From positions 1,216,863 to 1,280,862 of the forward strand of contig JAKMXF010000299.1 in NCBI GenBank assembly GCA_024704765.1: 64,000 nucleotides of DNA, in the 5' to 3' direction. The stretch is from Oopsacas minuta (Eukaryota > Porifera > Hexactinellida > Lyssacinosida > Leucopsacidae). Below the pieces are notes generated by a model, which saw only the letters and a list, made by a program, of their open reading frames with translations, was not told the origin of the DNA and searched no databases. Shown here piece after piece: positions 23,426 through 35,300 of this stretch; within the stretch, counting starts at the first letter, position 1; each line of letters starts with the position of its first letter. Position numbers and translations under genes: made by a program.

Positions 23426-23895
23426 AATTCTATTTACTAGTTATTGTTATCGGAAGACAATATAACGATCCGAATGAGAAATTTATTTGATTATGGGATT
23501 ATTTACATAAATTTTCTTTACAACCAACCATCACCTAAAATATGGTAAATATGCTTGAGATTAAACATGAGAAGTGTGGTAAAAATATGTGGTTTCAGAT
23601 GTAATTTCTATTGTATAGATTTGTTGATGTGTTCATAGTTATACCAGTATCTATTACATACAAAATTTAGTATCATTGGAATGCTGTTTGCTGGTTACTG
23701 AGTTGAACAACAAATGGTTTAGGAAAGTGGCATGCAAACCACATGTAATTATTACCTATACTTAAAGAATACATTCCAAACGATCATACAATGTATTTCG
23801 ATCAATCTTAAGTCAAGTATAAAAGGAATATCAGGGAAATATAACTAACAAATCCTAATTATTCGAGTTGTGATATTTCTATTATAAAACCCTTA

Positions 23896-24840
23896 ATGGC
23901 AGTTGCTCCATCGTTTCAACCTCTGCTGGTTCCTACAATATTTCCAGTTATTGAAGAAATGACCTTAAAACAACTTTTCCGTAATATCACTATTGATGAA
24001 GATACTTGTATAGCATGGCTCAAAAGTAACGAACTTTTAGCTACCGGGATGATGTGCAAATGCGGTAGAATTATGAGACCCGGAACATTTTCAGGTATTG
24101 CAGATGGAAAGGGGTGGAGGTGCCCGGAAAAGTCATGCAAGAAATTCGCTTCGATGAGGATTGGCTCATTCTTTGAAGGTGCTCATATACCGTTAACTGA
24201 GTTGGTAGAATTTCTCTATTTCTGGGCCGATAATCTTCAAACTACTGCCTTTTTACACAAGAATCTGGGGTGGGGAGAGCATACTATAACAGACTGGAAG
24301 AACTTCCTCAGAGACCTATGTGTTGAAGAATTTTTAGTTAATCCTCAACCAATTGGAGGGCCTGGGCATATTGTAGAAATAGATGAATCAAAGTTTGGAT
24401 ATCGAAAGTATTCAAGAGGTCGTATGCTATCAGGTCAATGAGTATTTGGAGGAATAGATAGAGAGACAAAAGATATCTTTATGATACCTGTTCAAGACAG
24501 GTCGGCTGCAACATTAGTCCCTCTCATCCAGAGATATATTCTTCCGGGCACTACCATACTTTCTGACGAATGGGCATCATATAATTCTATCCCCGCTGCA
24601 AGTTTTCAGCATCTCACCGTCAAACATAGTCTCAATTTTGTTGACCCTACTACAGGTGTACATACGCAAACAGTTGAGAGTATATGGGGTGGTGCGAAGA
24701 AACGGCTGAGGAATTGCATGACTACTAACCACATACTTTTAGATACCCACTTATCTGAAGTTTGTTGGTAGAAGAAATATGGAGAAGCTAGTTTCTTCAA
24801 CCTTATCATGGAAATAAGGAAACAATATCCAGTTGTCTAA
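23896..24840 (+). pseudogene. Merlin (ISXO2-like) transposase with two nonsense codons
   Basis: The reading frame is continuous from ATG 23896 to TAA 24840 (314 codons) apart from two internal stops. An N-terminal zinc ribbon is seen (C54, C56, C76, C81). The catalytic triad is D163 in VEIDESKFGYRK, D224 in LSDEWASYN and E261 in TQTVESIWGGAKKR; 36 residues lie between D224 and E261. The first stop is TGA at 24439-24441, just after GRMLSGQ, where the family has Trp (TGG), so one base change explains it. The second is TAG at 24769-24771 after SEVCW. There are no frameshifts. Few lesions suggest it died recently. Internal promoters were not identified. Confidence 0.92.
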
Positions 24841-25276
24841 CTGTACCATACTTCTGCTTTGGTGTTTCTTTTGTAGCAGTACTTGTTATATTATAGATTT
24901 GTAGTTAAAGTAGTGTATAGAAGCTCAATACTAATTAGTTACTCCAAATATAACGACCACCCATAGTATTATATCCAGCTATGGGGGTGTCATTTATTTA
25001 ATATTCTGTCCACTATCATAAGTAGAAACCCATGAAAACTTTGTTCCAACATTACTAACGCACCTGGAGAGAAGCTGTATCATAACTATGCGATTAAATA
25101 GTACGTGAATTGTTTCTAACATTGATACGAACACAAACCAACGATCAAAATTGGTTTGCCTTGGCCGGAGTAATACAAATTAAACTACCATTTTAGGAAA
25201 CAGAATATATGCAAATATATGTGTCATATCGGGAATTCCATTAACTAGGTCGAATTATCGAGGTGCCATAGTATAA

Positions 25277-25685
25277 AATATGAAATGAAATGTTGCATTG
25301 TATATTTAGTGTTGCAGACAGAATTATGTAATAACCAGCTTTCCTTTAAAGTAACAAGAATTACCTGCAGTGAAATACACTGAATAGCAAACAAATGAGC
25401 ATGAAAGAGTAGAGTAACAAGCGTGTATAACCGCAATATCAACAGTATGAGCATTCCTATGGTAATTGTAATGTATAAATCAATACAATTTGACTATAGT
25501 GAGTAATACAATTTTCCCCATAGGATTTGGCTTAGGGAGTAAATTTTTCGTAACTTTGTCAATTTTAATCCGATTTTGGATTTCTTTAGCTCTATCAACT
25601 TCTCTCAATGAGTTCTTGAACGGTGCATATAGGGATTTTTGACCACATTAAAAAAGTTGGGGGTATAAGATTCTGCAATTGTATC
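25277..25685 (-). repeat. right inverted-repeat arm of the Merlin element
   Basis: Reverse complement of 22123-22532. It ends at the second AAATTTTT flank. Confidence 0.9.
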
Positions 25686-25693
25686 AAATTTTT

Positions 25694-26263
25694 GTAGATA
25701 TGGATTGTGTTTACAATGTAATATCACAAATACATATAGTTGGACAAAGGTGTACCATTTGGCTTCCCTTGGGGCCGCCAGTGCTCATGTCGCCTTGTGC
25801 ATAATTTCCAACCATCCAGGTCCAGGGATCCTTTGATTATCTCGGGATTTGACCTATGATCCAGGGGAACATATTGGATATTTTGGGCTTTTTTCTCATA
25901 AAAGTGGGAAAATGATATTTGCAAAGAATATTTAAAAATGAGGAAATTTTCAAAAATCCAGGGATTTCGATAGAATATCCATTGAAACAGTTACAAGGGG
26001 TTGGTATGTATGCTTATGCCACTTTTGGTTGTGGCACAATCGTTTATCCAAAGATATATCTAGTAACCTATAGATCCGATTGTAATTGCATAAATGTACT
26101 TCAGGATATTCTCTTCCCGAAAAATGATGTCGCAATCTAATGTGGCTATAATTGTTTTCTTACTATACAGGTCGAAATTTTGTATTTTTCCCTCACTTGC
26201 AGGGCTATTCCTGGTATTTTAGTATTGAATGCCTTTATGATTTTTCCTAGCAATCTTTATACT
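25694..26263 (+). promoter_or_regulatory. probable 5' region of the SPT16 gene
   Basis: This segment lies between the Merlin element and the SPT16 start codon. Two acceptor-like sites precede the ATG (CCCTCACTTGCAG ending 26203 and TTTTTCCTAG ending 26250), so an upstream non-coding exon is possible. No TATA box or initiator could be fixed. Inference only. Confidence 0.3.
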
Positions 26264-26519
26264 ATGCCCAGTGTTTCAGTTGATAAGGCTGCATTTGGTT
26301 CTCGTATTCTGCGTTTGTTTGATTTATGGAAATCCAATCCCGAATTATTTGGTCATGTAGATTCAATTTCTGTTCCTCTTGGACCAGATGAATTGATGTA
26401 TGCTAAATCCTCTTCTCTCTATACTTGGTTATTTGGTTATGAGATACCTGATAGTTTATTAGTGCTCTGTTTAGAGAGAGATCAGGTTCCACCACTATGT
26501 GTTTTCCACTTTTTATCAG
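26264..26519 (+). CDS. Spt16: SPT16 (FACT complex), first coding exon
   Basis: SPT16 is the large subunit of FACT, the nuclear histone chaperone that moves nucleosomes aside for RNA polymerase II. The exon encodes 85 residues plus one base. It starts MPSVSVDKAAF, matching the typical SPT16 N-terminus (VSVDKEAF), and continues with LWKSNPELFGHVDSISVPLG, YAKSSSLYTWLFGYEIPDS and LLVLC, the start of the aminopeptidase-like domain. It ends with the donor CAG|GTAATA. Between LLVLC and FHFLSG lie about seven extra residues (RDQVPPLCV region) compared with the family, and an alternative donor (CAG|GTTCC) sits at about 26485. The frame joins exactly to 48296. Confidence 0.88.
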
Positions 26520-27111
26520 GTAATAATGGTTATTTTTGTGATTATGTCTTAATTCCCGCAATCAATGTTTACAAAATCTCCGAATTTTACTTTGCCCACG
26601 TATGCTCGTAATCTTATGTTGTATTTCTGGAACTTGAATTTTTTCGCAATTATCAGTGATATATTCATTGACATTAGTATTTAGTCTAAAAATTGGAAAT
26701 TATGATTAGTTATATCTGTAATCGAACACATCCTCGCCTGACATTTCGTCGCTTTACAGTCTAAATCCGTCCTCTCGAATTTCCGTTAACTCAAGCTTCT
26801 GAAGAGATTTTGATTTGCCCTAAGGGCTGAGATATTGGATGTTGAGTGCATGATAACAATCATTCATATAATATAATATATTTACGAGATTTGAAGATCT
26901 TGTAAATATAATATAGTATATATTAGACTTTCAAAATCAATCTTCTAACTTATCTATGTCTCACTATTGGACATAAACAATTTATTGAAAATCTATATAT
27001 TCGCAACTCTTTTCACTGATTTGGTTCTTTTCTTCTCTCTGCTTTCTGCATGATAATATCCCTTGATTACATGTTCTCAATTACCCTATATACCAACCAT
27101 TACCTACAACA
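26520..27111 (+). other. start of SPT16 intron, no gene seen
   Basis: AT-rich intronic DNA with TA-rich stretches near 26870-26930. No coding motif was seen. Confidence 0.5.
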
Positions 27112-30100
27112 GTTCTGGTCAATTGGGGAGGTGTGGGGGGCCTCAGTAGGCCGAATCGCGAAAAATATAAATCGTCGGTTCTACTTCTACCTAAGGGAAA
27201 AGTTGCCTTTACCAGTTTCTACGAAAATGCGAAGCTTAAATTTGAAAAATATTTCGATTTGACCCTTGCGGATTTATATTTTGCTGTGTCACTTTCGCAA
27301 AATTGATTGTATATTGTCCGAATTTTCAAATTCCTTTGACTTAGCCCCTTTATATATATTATTTGGTAATAGTAAGTCGCATATATGCTATTTAATCTAA
27401 TTTATACTCTAAGGATACTCAAGTTATCAAGATGTTATTGCATATTCTATCATACCTTAATAATATTACCCACCCCCTTTTATTCCGATTATTTGAAAAT
27501 TCTATATTCTTAGTACAACTAGCTATATAATCACAAAACTTGATATATTTCTGTATCTATTTCTTATTCATTAATAGGTTTCCACAAAGTAAATTTACCA
27601 ACATTCCTTATCTCTTGTTCTTAACTTAGTTACCATTTATCTAGCATGGAATTTATGGTCAATTATAGTATCTATATCAGTACTCGATCAAATCATTCAT
27701 ATTATTGGGGGATTATATTCCTAAAATTTGTTTATTTTGAAATTGCCGAAAACACGCATAGTAGAGTATTTCATCCTATTTTTGGCTATCCAGGACTCAT
27801 TCCAGAAAATCAACTTCCAACAAAACTAGATCTATACAATCATTATAGAATGCTTAGAAATGAAGATTCCAAATCAACTAGAGACGATTTAGCGAAAAAA
27901 TTAACTGAAGTATTAGTGCGTATCTATAATTTGGCTTCCATACCCCCATATCAGAGCTCATAATAAAACATTACATCATTTCTGATATTATTGAGAGAGC
28001 TAAATACTACGGAAAAAGAATCCAAAACAAGCAATAACCTGACCGTATACAGCCTATTATTTCCGAATTCAATATCTTGTTCGATGTCTCAAGTTGCAAA
28101 TGCCAAATTCAGGAAGGTCAATGTTTTTGCTCTCTCGATAAAAAGATACCACGCCGTTAGTGGCCATTTCTCTTTGATCAGCGAAACGCTCAAAAATTAT
28201 TTATATCCAGCTTGGATTGCATGACAACCTCTAAAAATATTGTTAAACAAAAAAGAAAAGCGGCACAATATGAAGAGAAGAAAGGGAAATGAAGAAGATA
28301 GTCAAATTATTGATAGAAACAAACTCCGTAGATCTAGATTCTCTGTGAGAAAGGAATTGGCTAATGAGGCTCACGAAACTATCAATGATATATCTGCAAT
28401 GTATTTTGATGGCCCTAAAGATCAAACTCGAGTACTAGTAGAAAGAGAAGATGGACATTTGCATCAGGATACTGCAAATGAAGAACATTATACTGTCTTA
28501 TCTGGACCGGGGAATCAGTATGTTGCCTATGTAACACCAAGTTCTGGTAAAGCCAAGACATAGCAAAGGAATTGACTGATCTTTGCAGGGAGCGTAATTC
28601 ATATTTAATGGCGGTTGGAGCTGATGGAGCTCGAGTTAACACTGGAATCTACAATGGGTGTATTAGATTACTTGAACTAGAGTTCACAAAACCACTCCAC
28701 TGGTTTATTTGCCAATTACGTGGTAATGAACTTCCATTGAGGCATCTCTTTCAAATAATAGATGGAAAAACCAGTGGACCCATTTCTTTTAAAGGAGTAA
28801 TTGGTAAAGAACTTAATTGTGATTTTACTTGCAAACCAATTGCAGCGTATCATCCTTTATGCGATAAAACTCAACTTATTGATTCCGATATTCTCAAGAA
28901 TTTAAATAAAGATCAGAAATATCTATATAATATCTGCCATGCAGTTCAGACTGGTATTTGCTCATCTGAACTGGCATCGATGCAACCTGGTCCTATACAT
29001 CATGCTAGATGGACAACACTGGCCAACAGATTACTTAGGTCGTACATTTCTACGATACAAACCACACCTGAATTATGCCGAATTTGTCAATTTTGTTGTG
29101 AATTATTATGCACCAGTTTGGTTTAGAATCAGGAGTAACTCGATTTGCACAGATGGACCTAAAAATATGTTTTTTGCGATATCTTTGCTGCGAGATCTAT
29201 CGGAGTCTGACCAAGAAGTAATTTGCGATGTGATATAGAGAAACTCATATTTTTGTCATCCAGAAAATCTCCTGTTATCGATGCTTGCAGATAATGATGA
29301 ACAAATTAGACAAAAGGCAGTGAAGATTATTTTAGATATCCGAATTAACAGTTCATCATTTAGACCGATTGAAATTCGCCCATTTAATCTTCCTTCAATA
29401 AGGTTCACTGCTGAAACATATGTGGATATGATTGACTGGGAAACCTCTTTTATCATAGAACCGCCTTGTACAAGATACCTCTCAAAAGAGGTATAATTAA
29501 TTGTGTACCTGCTCCACTAGAAATTCCAGCATATCCATGCCATACACAAGCTGTTGAATGAACTATTCAATTAGTCACTAAAAGTTCATTTTCAGTAACA
29601 GGAGAAGATGCGAGACACGGATTAATTCTTTCAACCCTAACATCAAGCGAAAAAGTGCCCTCATTTGAGTCAAAGAAAGATTATGCATGTTGAATATACT
29701 TGATATAACATAACTGAATCATCTACGATAGATAAAAAAGCTAATAATTTTCAAATAATCTGAAAAAAATGGGGGTGGGTAATAGTATTAGGGTATGATA
29801 GAATATGCAAAAAAATCTTGCTAACTTGAGTACCCTTGGACGTAGAAATTCGATTAGTAACCATTCAATAGCAAATATGCCACTTACTATTACGAAAGAA
29901 TATATATAAGGGGGCTAAGTCAAAGGAATTTGAAAATTCGGACGATATAAATTCACTTTAGCGAAAGTGACACAGCAAAAATATAAAACCGCAAGGGTCA
30001 AATCGAAATATTTTCAAATATAAGTCTCCCATTTTCCTAGAAAGGATTAAGGCAACTTTTCCCTCCGGTAGAAGTAGAACCGACGATGTATACTTTTCTC

Positions 30101-30144
30101 GATCCGGCCTAGGCCTCAGTGCCCTTGCCTCCCAATTGTGGAAC
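27112..30144 (+). mobile_element. orphan-family transposon with inverted repeats of about 390 bp
   Basis: The arms at 27112-27505 and 29744-30144 pair along their whole length as diverged inverted repeats (shared blocks include ATCGTCGGTTCTACTTCTAC, GGTCAAATCGAAATATTT and CAAATTCCTTTGACTTAGCC, each on opposite strands). Between them lies one decayed gene of an orphan family found in many copies in arthropods. The long arms show it is a DNA transposon. The target duplication could not be read (flanks CTACAACA and ATGGATAA). Confidence 0.75.
27646..29690 (+). pseudogene. orphan transposon protein (PLHWFICQLRGNELPLRHLF family)
   Basis: I recognise this as a family of multi-copy, usually unnamed arthropod proteins. 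I know no assigned function. Segments in order: N-terminal part ending NLASIPPYQSS (27646-27963); a piece with NAKFRKVNVFALS (27991-28224); a charged region then LSGPGNQYVAYVTPSSGKAK (28240-28563); the main block with AVGADGARVNTG, PLHWFICQLRGNELPLRHLF and DGKTSGPISF (28572-29126); YAPVWFRIRSNS (about 29105); CHPENLLLSMLADNDE (about 29255); and PCHTQAVE (about 29540) near the end. Frame changes lie at about 28560 and 29060, and stops at 29236 and 29492. Conserved D/G, H and C residues could be catalytic, but that is inference. Confidence 0.75.
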
Positions 30145-30517
30145 ATGGATAAATTGTGCAAATGTGCACAGGATCACTGACCATTATTCTTACCCCACTA
30201 TTTTTATGAATACTCCATTTGAATCTTGTAATTATTCTTGTTTTTTTAAATAAATTGCACTTTGGATATTTCCTTTTAACATATTCTAGAATTGTCGAGC
30301 CTTAAAATAATCTCTCACTCGCTTTGGTTGCTCGTTACGTATTGAATTTGTGGGAACAGTATTTGAGAACGGAAGGAAATGTGTTAATAGGTACCAGTTT
30401 ACTTACCCCTCAGGCATGTTACATAATTTCTTGTATTGTTTGCAAGTAATGATCATGAATTTAGGATTATGTATGTGAGATTTTGGAGTTATGCCAGAAA
30501 AGGATCCATGAACGGTT
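30145..30517. other. SPT16 intron filler
   Basis: AT-rich; nothing recognised. Confidence 0.4.
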
Positions 30518-30786
30518 AGCTGCATAGCCTACGAAACTAAAGCCTATTCACGATATTTAACTATAGATTGATTCATGTCTATTTAAATGGGGACGCTGCA
30601 TTTGTCAGAATTTTGGAGTTGTCATTTGTCGGAATTTCCATTTCTGACTTTGTCAGAATGGTTTTATTGAGTTTTGGCTTTGTCAGAATGGTTTTTATTG
30701 TACTCCTACTTGGGAGAATCAATTTTGCATTTTGGTTTACTTATTACTTAAATCTCAATCATTACTATATGACTCAAAATAAATGA

Positions 30787-31190
30787 CTAGGAGAAGAAAA
30801 GTTTTTGGATATCATGTGGTTGCCTGTTGAGTAGGTTACTAGTGAATATTTGGAACATATCCTCTATCGTAGAGCGGCATATCGGACAAGGTTGTCCAGA
30901 TTGTTTCAACCGTTCACTCAATCACTACAGCAGTTTGCATGTCTCCAATGTATGAAGATCCACGTTGTTAAATGTGTTGTAAGACAGACGGCACAAACGT
31001 TAGTACTTGTAGATATACCAACGTCTTCATCCTCAGACTTTCTAGTGGCATCTGGATATTCAGCTATCCTACCAATTGTGCAGCTAATCGCATTTATGAA
31101 TTCCAAAGGATTCATAAGTCCCTCTCTTAACTTCTCCTTACAAGTTCTTCTCTGTTCTTCAGTCTTTACGTGGACTTTCTTCCTTGACAT
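30787..31190 (-). pseudogene. RING-finger protein fragment (C3HC4-like), degenerate
   Basis: The start is ATG 31190 (MSRKKVHVKTEEQRR). A basic N-terminal part of about 60 residues is followed by a C-terminal RING-like motif: NVCAVC, then RHANCCSD, then after a stop/frameshift at about 30918, ERLKQSGQPCPICRSTIEDM. RING fingers of this layout usually act as E3 ubiquitin ligases. Here the Cys before RHAN is a Trp and the frame is broken, so it is unlikely to work. The rest reads to a stop at 30787. It is enclosed by the inverted repeat arrays, so it was probably carried by the element. Confidence 0.65.
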
Positions 31191-31322
31191 ACAAATCTCT
31201 CTGTTTAAATAATTACAAGAAGGTGATAATTAAATCCCTCAATCCAAAACAAATAAACAACTAAATAGTGTCGAAACTAAATGCAAAAATTAATTCTCCC
31301 TAATCGCAGCACTATATCTCAT

Positions 31323-31416
31323 AAAAACCATTTTTGACAAAGTCAAAACTCAATAAAAACTATTCTGATAAAGTCAGAACTCAATAAAAACTATTCTGAC
31401 AAAGTCAGAACTCGAT
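31323..31416 (+). repeat. three tandem copies of a 31-bp unit
   Basis: Copies at 31323-31354, 31355-31385 and 31386-31416. Units 2 and 3 differ at about two positions. The inverse array at 30598-30702 is more degenerate. Confidence 0.85.
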
Positions 31417-31508
31417 ATAAACCATCTGACAAACGCATGCGGTCCCATTGAAATTTGACTTTCAATTTATCTCATCGATAAACCAAATTCGGCCCATTTT
31501 GGCTCGAA

Positions 31509-32225
31509 TTTATGAATTATTGATAGTTAGTAATATATAAATGTCATATTATTCAACAATTACCAGTTTTAATGACTTCATTTGTTCCGTTAGAAAGGCA
31601 ATATGTTGTTAAACATGCACTAATTTGAAACCTCTGTTAACGAACACTAGTGCTTCTTGGCTTACATATTTAATATCAAGTGATATAAGGATGTTTATAC
31701 AAATATTGTAAAACTTTTGGAGTTTGAAATAGTCACGTTACTGAGTTGCATTAGATATCATGGATAACACCATGAATGGCACTTATTTGGTAAAATCCCT
31801 TAATAGCTCGATACCCGCAGGAGTTATTATCAAATAATTCAAACTAATATGTACTTTATGCCCAAATTCCCATACCTTTGTAATACATTTTGATACGATA
31901 TCTCAATCTGGTTTGATAATACTTTAGCAACTATTGAGTTATTTCAAGGATTTTACAAATAAGTGCTATCCATGGTACCTAATATAACTCAGTAACGATA
32001 CAACTTTATAATTCCAAAAATTTAAATTTATATATACACATCCTTATATCACTTGATATTAATTCTGGAATCGTAGACACACTAGTGATCGTTTTTCAGA
32101 GCTGTAAAATGGTGCATTTTTAACAACATATTGCCCTTCTAACCAATCTGATGACTTCATTTAAGCTGGTAATAGTTGGATAATATGGCTTTTGTAAATT
32201 ATTAACTATCGATAATACATTTATT
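31509..32225. mobile_element. foldback element, arms of about 300 bp
   Basis: The left arm (31509-31805) pairs with the right arm (about 31926-32225). Shared blocks on opposite strands include GGCAATATGTTGTTAAA and ATATCAAGTGATATAAGGATG. There is no ORF. A diverged relative is at 49300-50035. Confidence 0.75.
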
Positions 32226-32358
32226 CATGCCAAATGCATCGATTTTGTTTTATCAAGAAATCTACTTCCAAGTCAAATGTCTTAGACTTGACTTAATCCA
32301 TAGTCCATGAAATTCTAGACCGTGGATAGGCTTTCGTTTCGTAGGCTGTGGGTTAGTT

Positions 32359-35300
32359 GGTTTGTATGAGTATAAATAATGCGCCATTACGACCGGGAAA
32401 AATTTGATAATGAATGTATACCTTCCAACTTGTCTGTCACATCCCTGATTACAAGAGAGTATTTCCTTCCGGTATCATCTCTAGCTCTTGAACCTCAAAT
32501 TTTTTTCTCGCTCGCCACGCTCGCTGGTACTTTTGTATGTAATAATCAAAAGCGTCGAGGCACCATTATGAAAGATCCAATTGCCCCCCCAATATTTGCA
32601 TTTTGTTACGCCACTGTGTTGTAGACATCTTTGCTTTCAAACTGAAGAATACCTGTTTTCTAAATATTAAACATTCTGGATGAGATGATTTTATGACATT
32701 CTAGGCTACGAGTTCTAACATAGTTACTATAGAAGAACACCTCTATTCCAAACATCTGTATTAGAGACGTTAGAACGACAAAACTGCACGAACTATACTT
32801 CTCATCAAGTCTATAGTCAGAAGTACAAGGAAGAAATATATATTTCAACGATTCCATGATTGACAAGTAAGTTATTCTTTTCTTTCAATTAATAATGTAT
32901 GTTCAAACGATTGCCCAACAAAGGCTTCGTATTTACCGGAATAGTAGCCCCTACCATAATCAAAGTTTATAATCTGTCCCAATTGAGTGGAGTCTACAAT
33001 TTGATTTCAAATTTCAAATCAAATTCATTACTCTAAGTATTATTTCATATTCAATCAAATCATTTCAAGGATCTAATCATCTCAAATCAAATATTTAGAG
33101 GACTTAGGTAATATTCCACCGTGCCAATCCAGTATTCAATGTTAGAAACGGAAAGTTGTTAAGGTGATATTACTGTATTCTTCTGATTACTCCTTTGGGT
33201 ATTTTCCTGCACGAAAAATTGATGCCGCGTTTTTATCAAGGAATTTGGGGACTTAAGAGTCACTTAACGTTGCGCGAAATTGGACACGAAAAGTGCAAAC
33301 TCACTTGGCTCAGTCTAATCATCTCGATTGCTTTGAAATTTTCACACAAGGAAGATAGGTGGGATCTCTTCAAATCCGAGTCTATTTGGAAATCTAGAAT
33401 TCTGCTGATTTGGCACCTGGATCCTTAACTTATGTGTGGTTGAATAGTAGCGAAATTTACGAAGATCCGAGCCTGGAGCTGTTACATTGTCACGTTCATA
33501 AAACTCTTCAAATATCTGAACAAAACAAATTATGCGTGTTGACTTTATGCTTTTCCTATTTTAAGTCATTATTTGAACCAAATTTGGATAACAGAGTTAA
33601 ATTTAAGTTGTCTTTAACACAATTTGAAAGAATAGAAATCATTTGAGTGACTAACTATAATGCGACTCACTTAATCCTTTTTAAAATTTGTATTATATAA
33701 CTTGAGCAAATCTTAAATTTTGTTAGTGAATATGGTGCCTGATTATAAACTATACACATCTATATTTTGCTTGTCTTTCTAAACTGTGAGGAGCGAGATA
33801 TAATTTATATCTTATTATATTTATTGTGATATTCATAGAAATTGATTGTATTATTTAAAATATTAGCTAGTTACGACGAATTTGACTTCCTTATCTATTC
33901 CATCAAAATGAAATCGTTGATTGGGTAACACAGACTCGGAATTGAAATAATCTATCAGAATTGTTCCATCTCATTTCAGTTTTGTGCAAGTATTAATTGA
34001 ATATCTAATTAGCTCATTATCTATTAATGAGCAAAATGTGACTATACAATATCTAATTTTATAAGACTTCATCGATTCAGTCAGGTTAATGTAAAGTAAC
34101 ACTTGCACATAGTACCTACAGGTATATGATAATATGGATTTTAAATATTGGCCTTATAGCCACGATATTTATTTGTAGATTTGCTTGTGTTGAAATAATT
34201 ATGCTCGATTAGTTTATGTTACTAATGCCGTGTGGAGATTTGCTAAGATTCCTTTCATAATGGGCTCTTCCTTCAATTGATTTCTCAGCTCATCTATGGT
34301 TGAAGTAATTCGTTTTCAAAGTTTGCCAGGCCATTTTCAGGTTATTTGTACGACATTTCAGGACATTCGCAGGTCATTCAGAATATTTCAACCTATTTTT
34401 AGGCTTCAGGGAATTTACTGTATTCTTCTCATCTAAACGTAATTAGAATTGAATAACTTCCATATTATGGTCAACTATTTCGAGCATGATACATCTTCTG
34501 ATATTTCCCTCCTCAAAATTCATACTGAATAAAACTTGGCAGTATATTTGCACTCAGTTGATTGTTAAATAACCTGCAATTAACCTGAAATGCCTATCAT
34601 TTAACACTTCTGTCACAGTTAGTTTTACTTTTGGTTGTCCAAGCTTCCGCTTTTACTTCTTAACCGAGTTTTACTCTATAATATTCAGCCAAAGATTGCT
34701 TCTAACCTCTGTATGTCATGCGAATAATAACTTCTCAGTTAATGGCATATCTTACCTTGCTTACCCTTATTTTTGAAGTAGTATAACCCATAATTTATCT
34801 TCTCTATCCATAAATAGATTTATCACAAAACTCGCCCAATGAAGATTTCCTCAACAAGCGTCATCTCGAATTCTCGGATCTGAAATTTACTTTATTGTCT
34901 CTTCTACTATCTCTGCGCATAAGCGTATTGATCTTAGCTGAATAAATTTTGACAAATGGTAAAGCTTCTAGCATCGGATCTAACCGAGTCCCTTCAGTGA
35001 GTGTTGATGATAGAAGGAATGGGTTCGTACTTACAAATTGCTAGACAAATCCTGAAAGCAATTCCCTATTATTCTACCGCTATAGAACCTTCAAACTCTA
35101 GTGGGAAGTGGACGATGAATGTATTCTATACCTGAATATATGTATCCGAAGAGTAGAGGTTCATGAATCTGCCAGTATCTAAATGCATTTTCTACTAAGA
35201 GGGCACAAATGTTTCGACTTCTAGTTTTATTTCAATGATACTAGATGCCATTTCCTGCCACCACATTCTCCACATTATATATCTATATTATGATAGAAGA

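Larger units (their letters stand above)
22123..25685 (+). mobile_element. Merlin-type transposon with 410-bp inverted repeats
   Basis: The arms at 22123-22532 and 25277-25685 are almost identical in reverse complement (only a handful of differences). The 8-mer AAATTTTT flanks both ends (22115-22122 and 25686-25693), consistent with the 8-9 bp duplications of Merlin/IS1016 elements. The interior carries one Merlin transposase pseudogene. Inside also lie a small inverted pair (CATACTTGCCAAC at 22578, GTTGGCAAGTATG at 22768) and a pogo-like end (CAGTCAACTCCGCTTAATTAGG, 23280 on). The identical ORFs at 22353-22544 and 25245-25454 are just the arms. Confidence 0.88.
30587..31453 (-). mobile_element. 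small element with arrays of 31-bp repeats as inverted ends
   Basis: Both ends carry copies of a 31-bp unit (core CTTTGTCAGAATGGTTTTTA or its complement): a degenerate array at 30598-30702 and a cleaner one at 31323-31416, in opposite orientation. The outermost bases also pair (AATGGGGAC near 30587, AATGGGACC read inward from 31453). A RING-finger gene fragment lies between. Confidence 0.65.
30518..32358. mobile_element. composite element with diverged terminal repeats
   Basis: Inverted ends lie at about 30520-30580 and 32288-32358. They share AGCCTACGAAAC followed by AAAGCCTAT.CACG in opposite orientation. Two other inverted-repeat structures lie inside: the RING-bearing unit 30587-31453 and the foldback 31509-32225. 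This implies insertion of one or both into an older element. Confidence 0.6.

Noticed and set aside
33195-33646. Possible mariner-type coding remnant
   Set aside because: A weak DLAP-like string alone, without catalytic motifs in order or terminal repeats.
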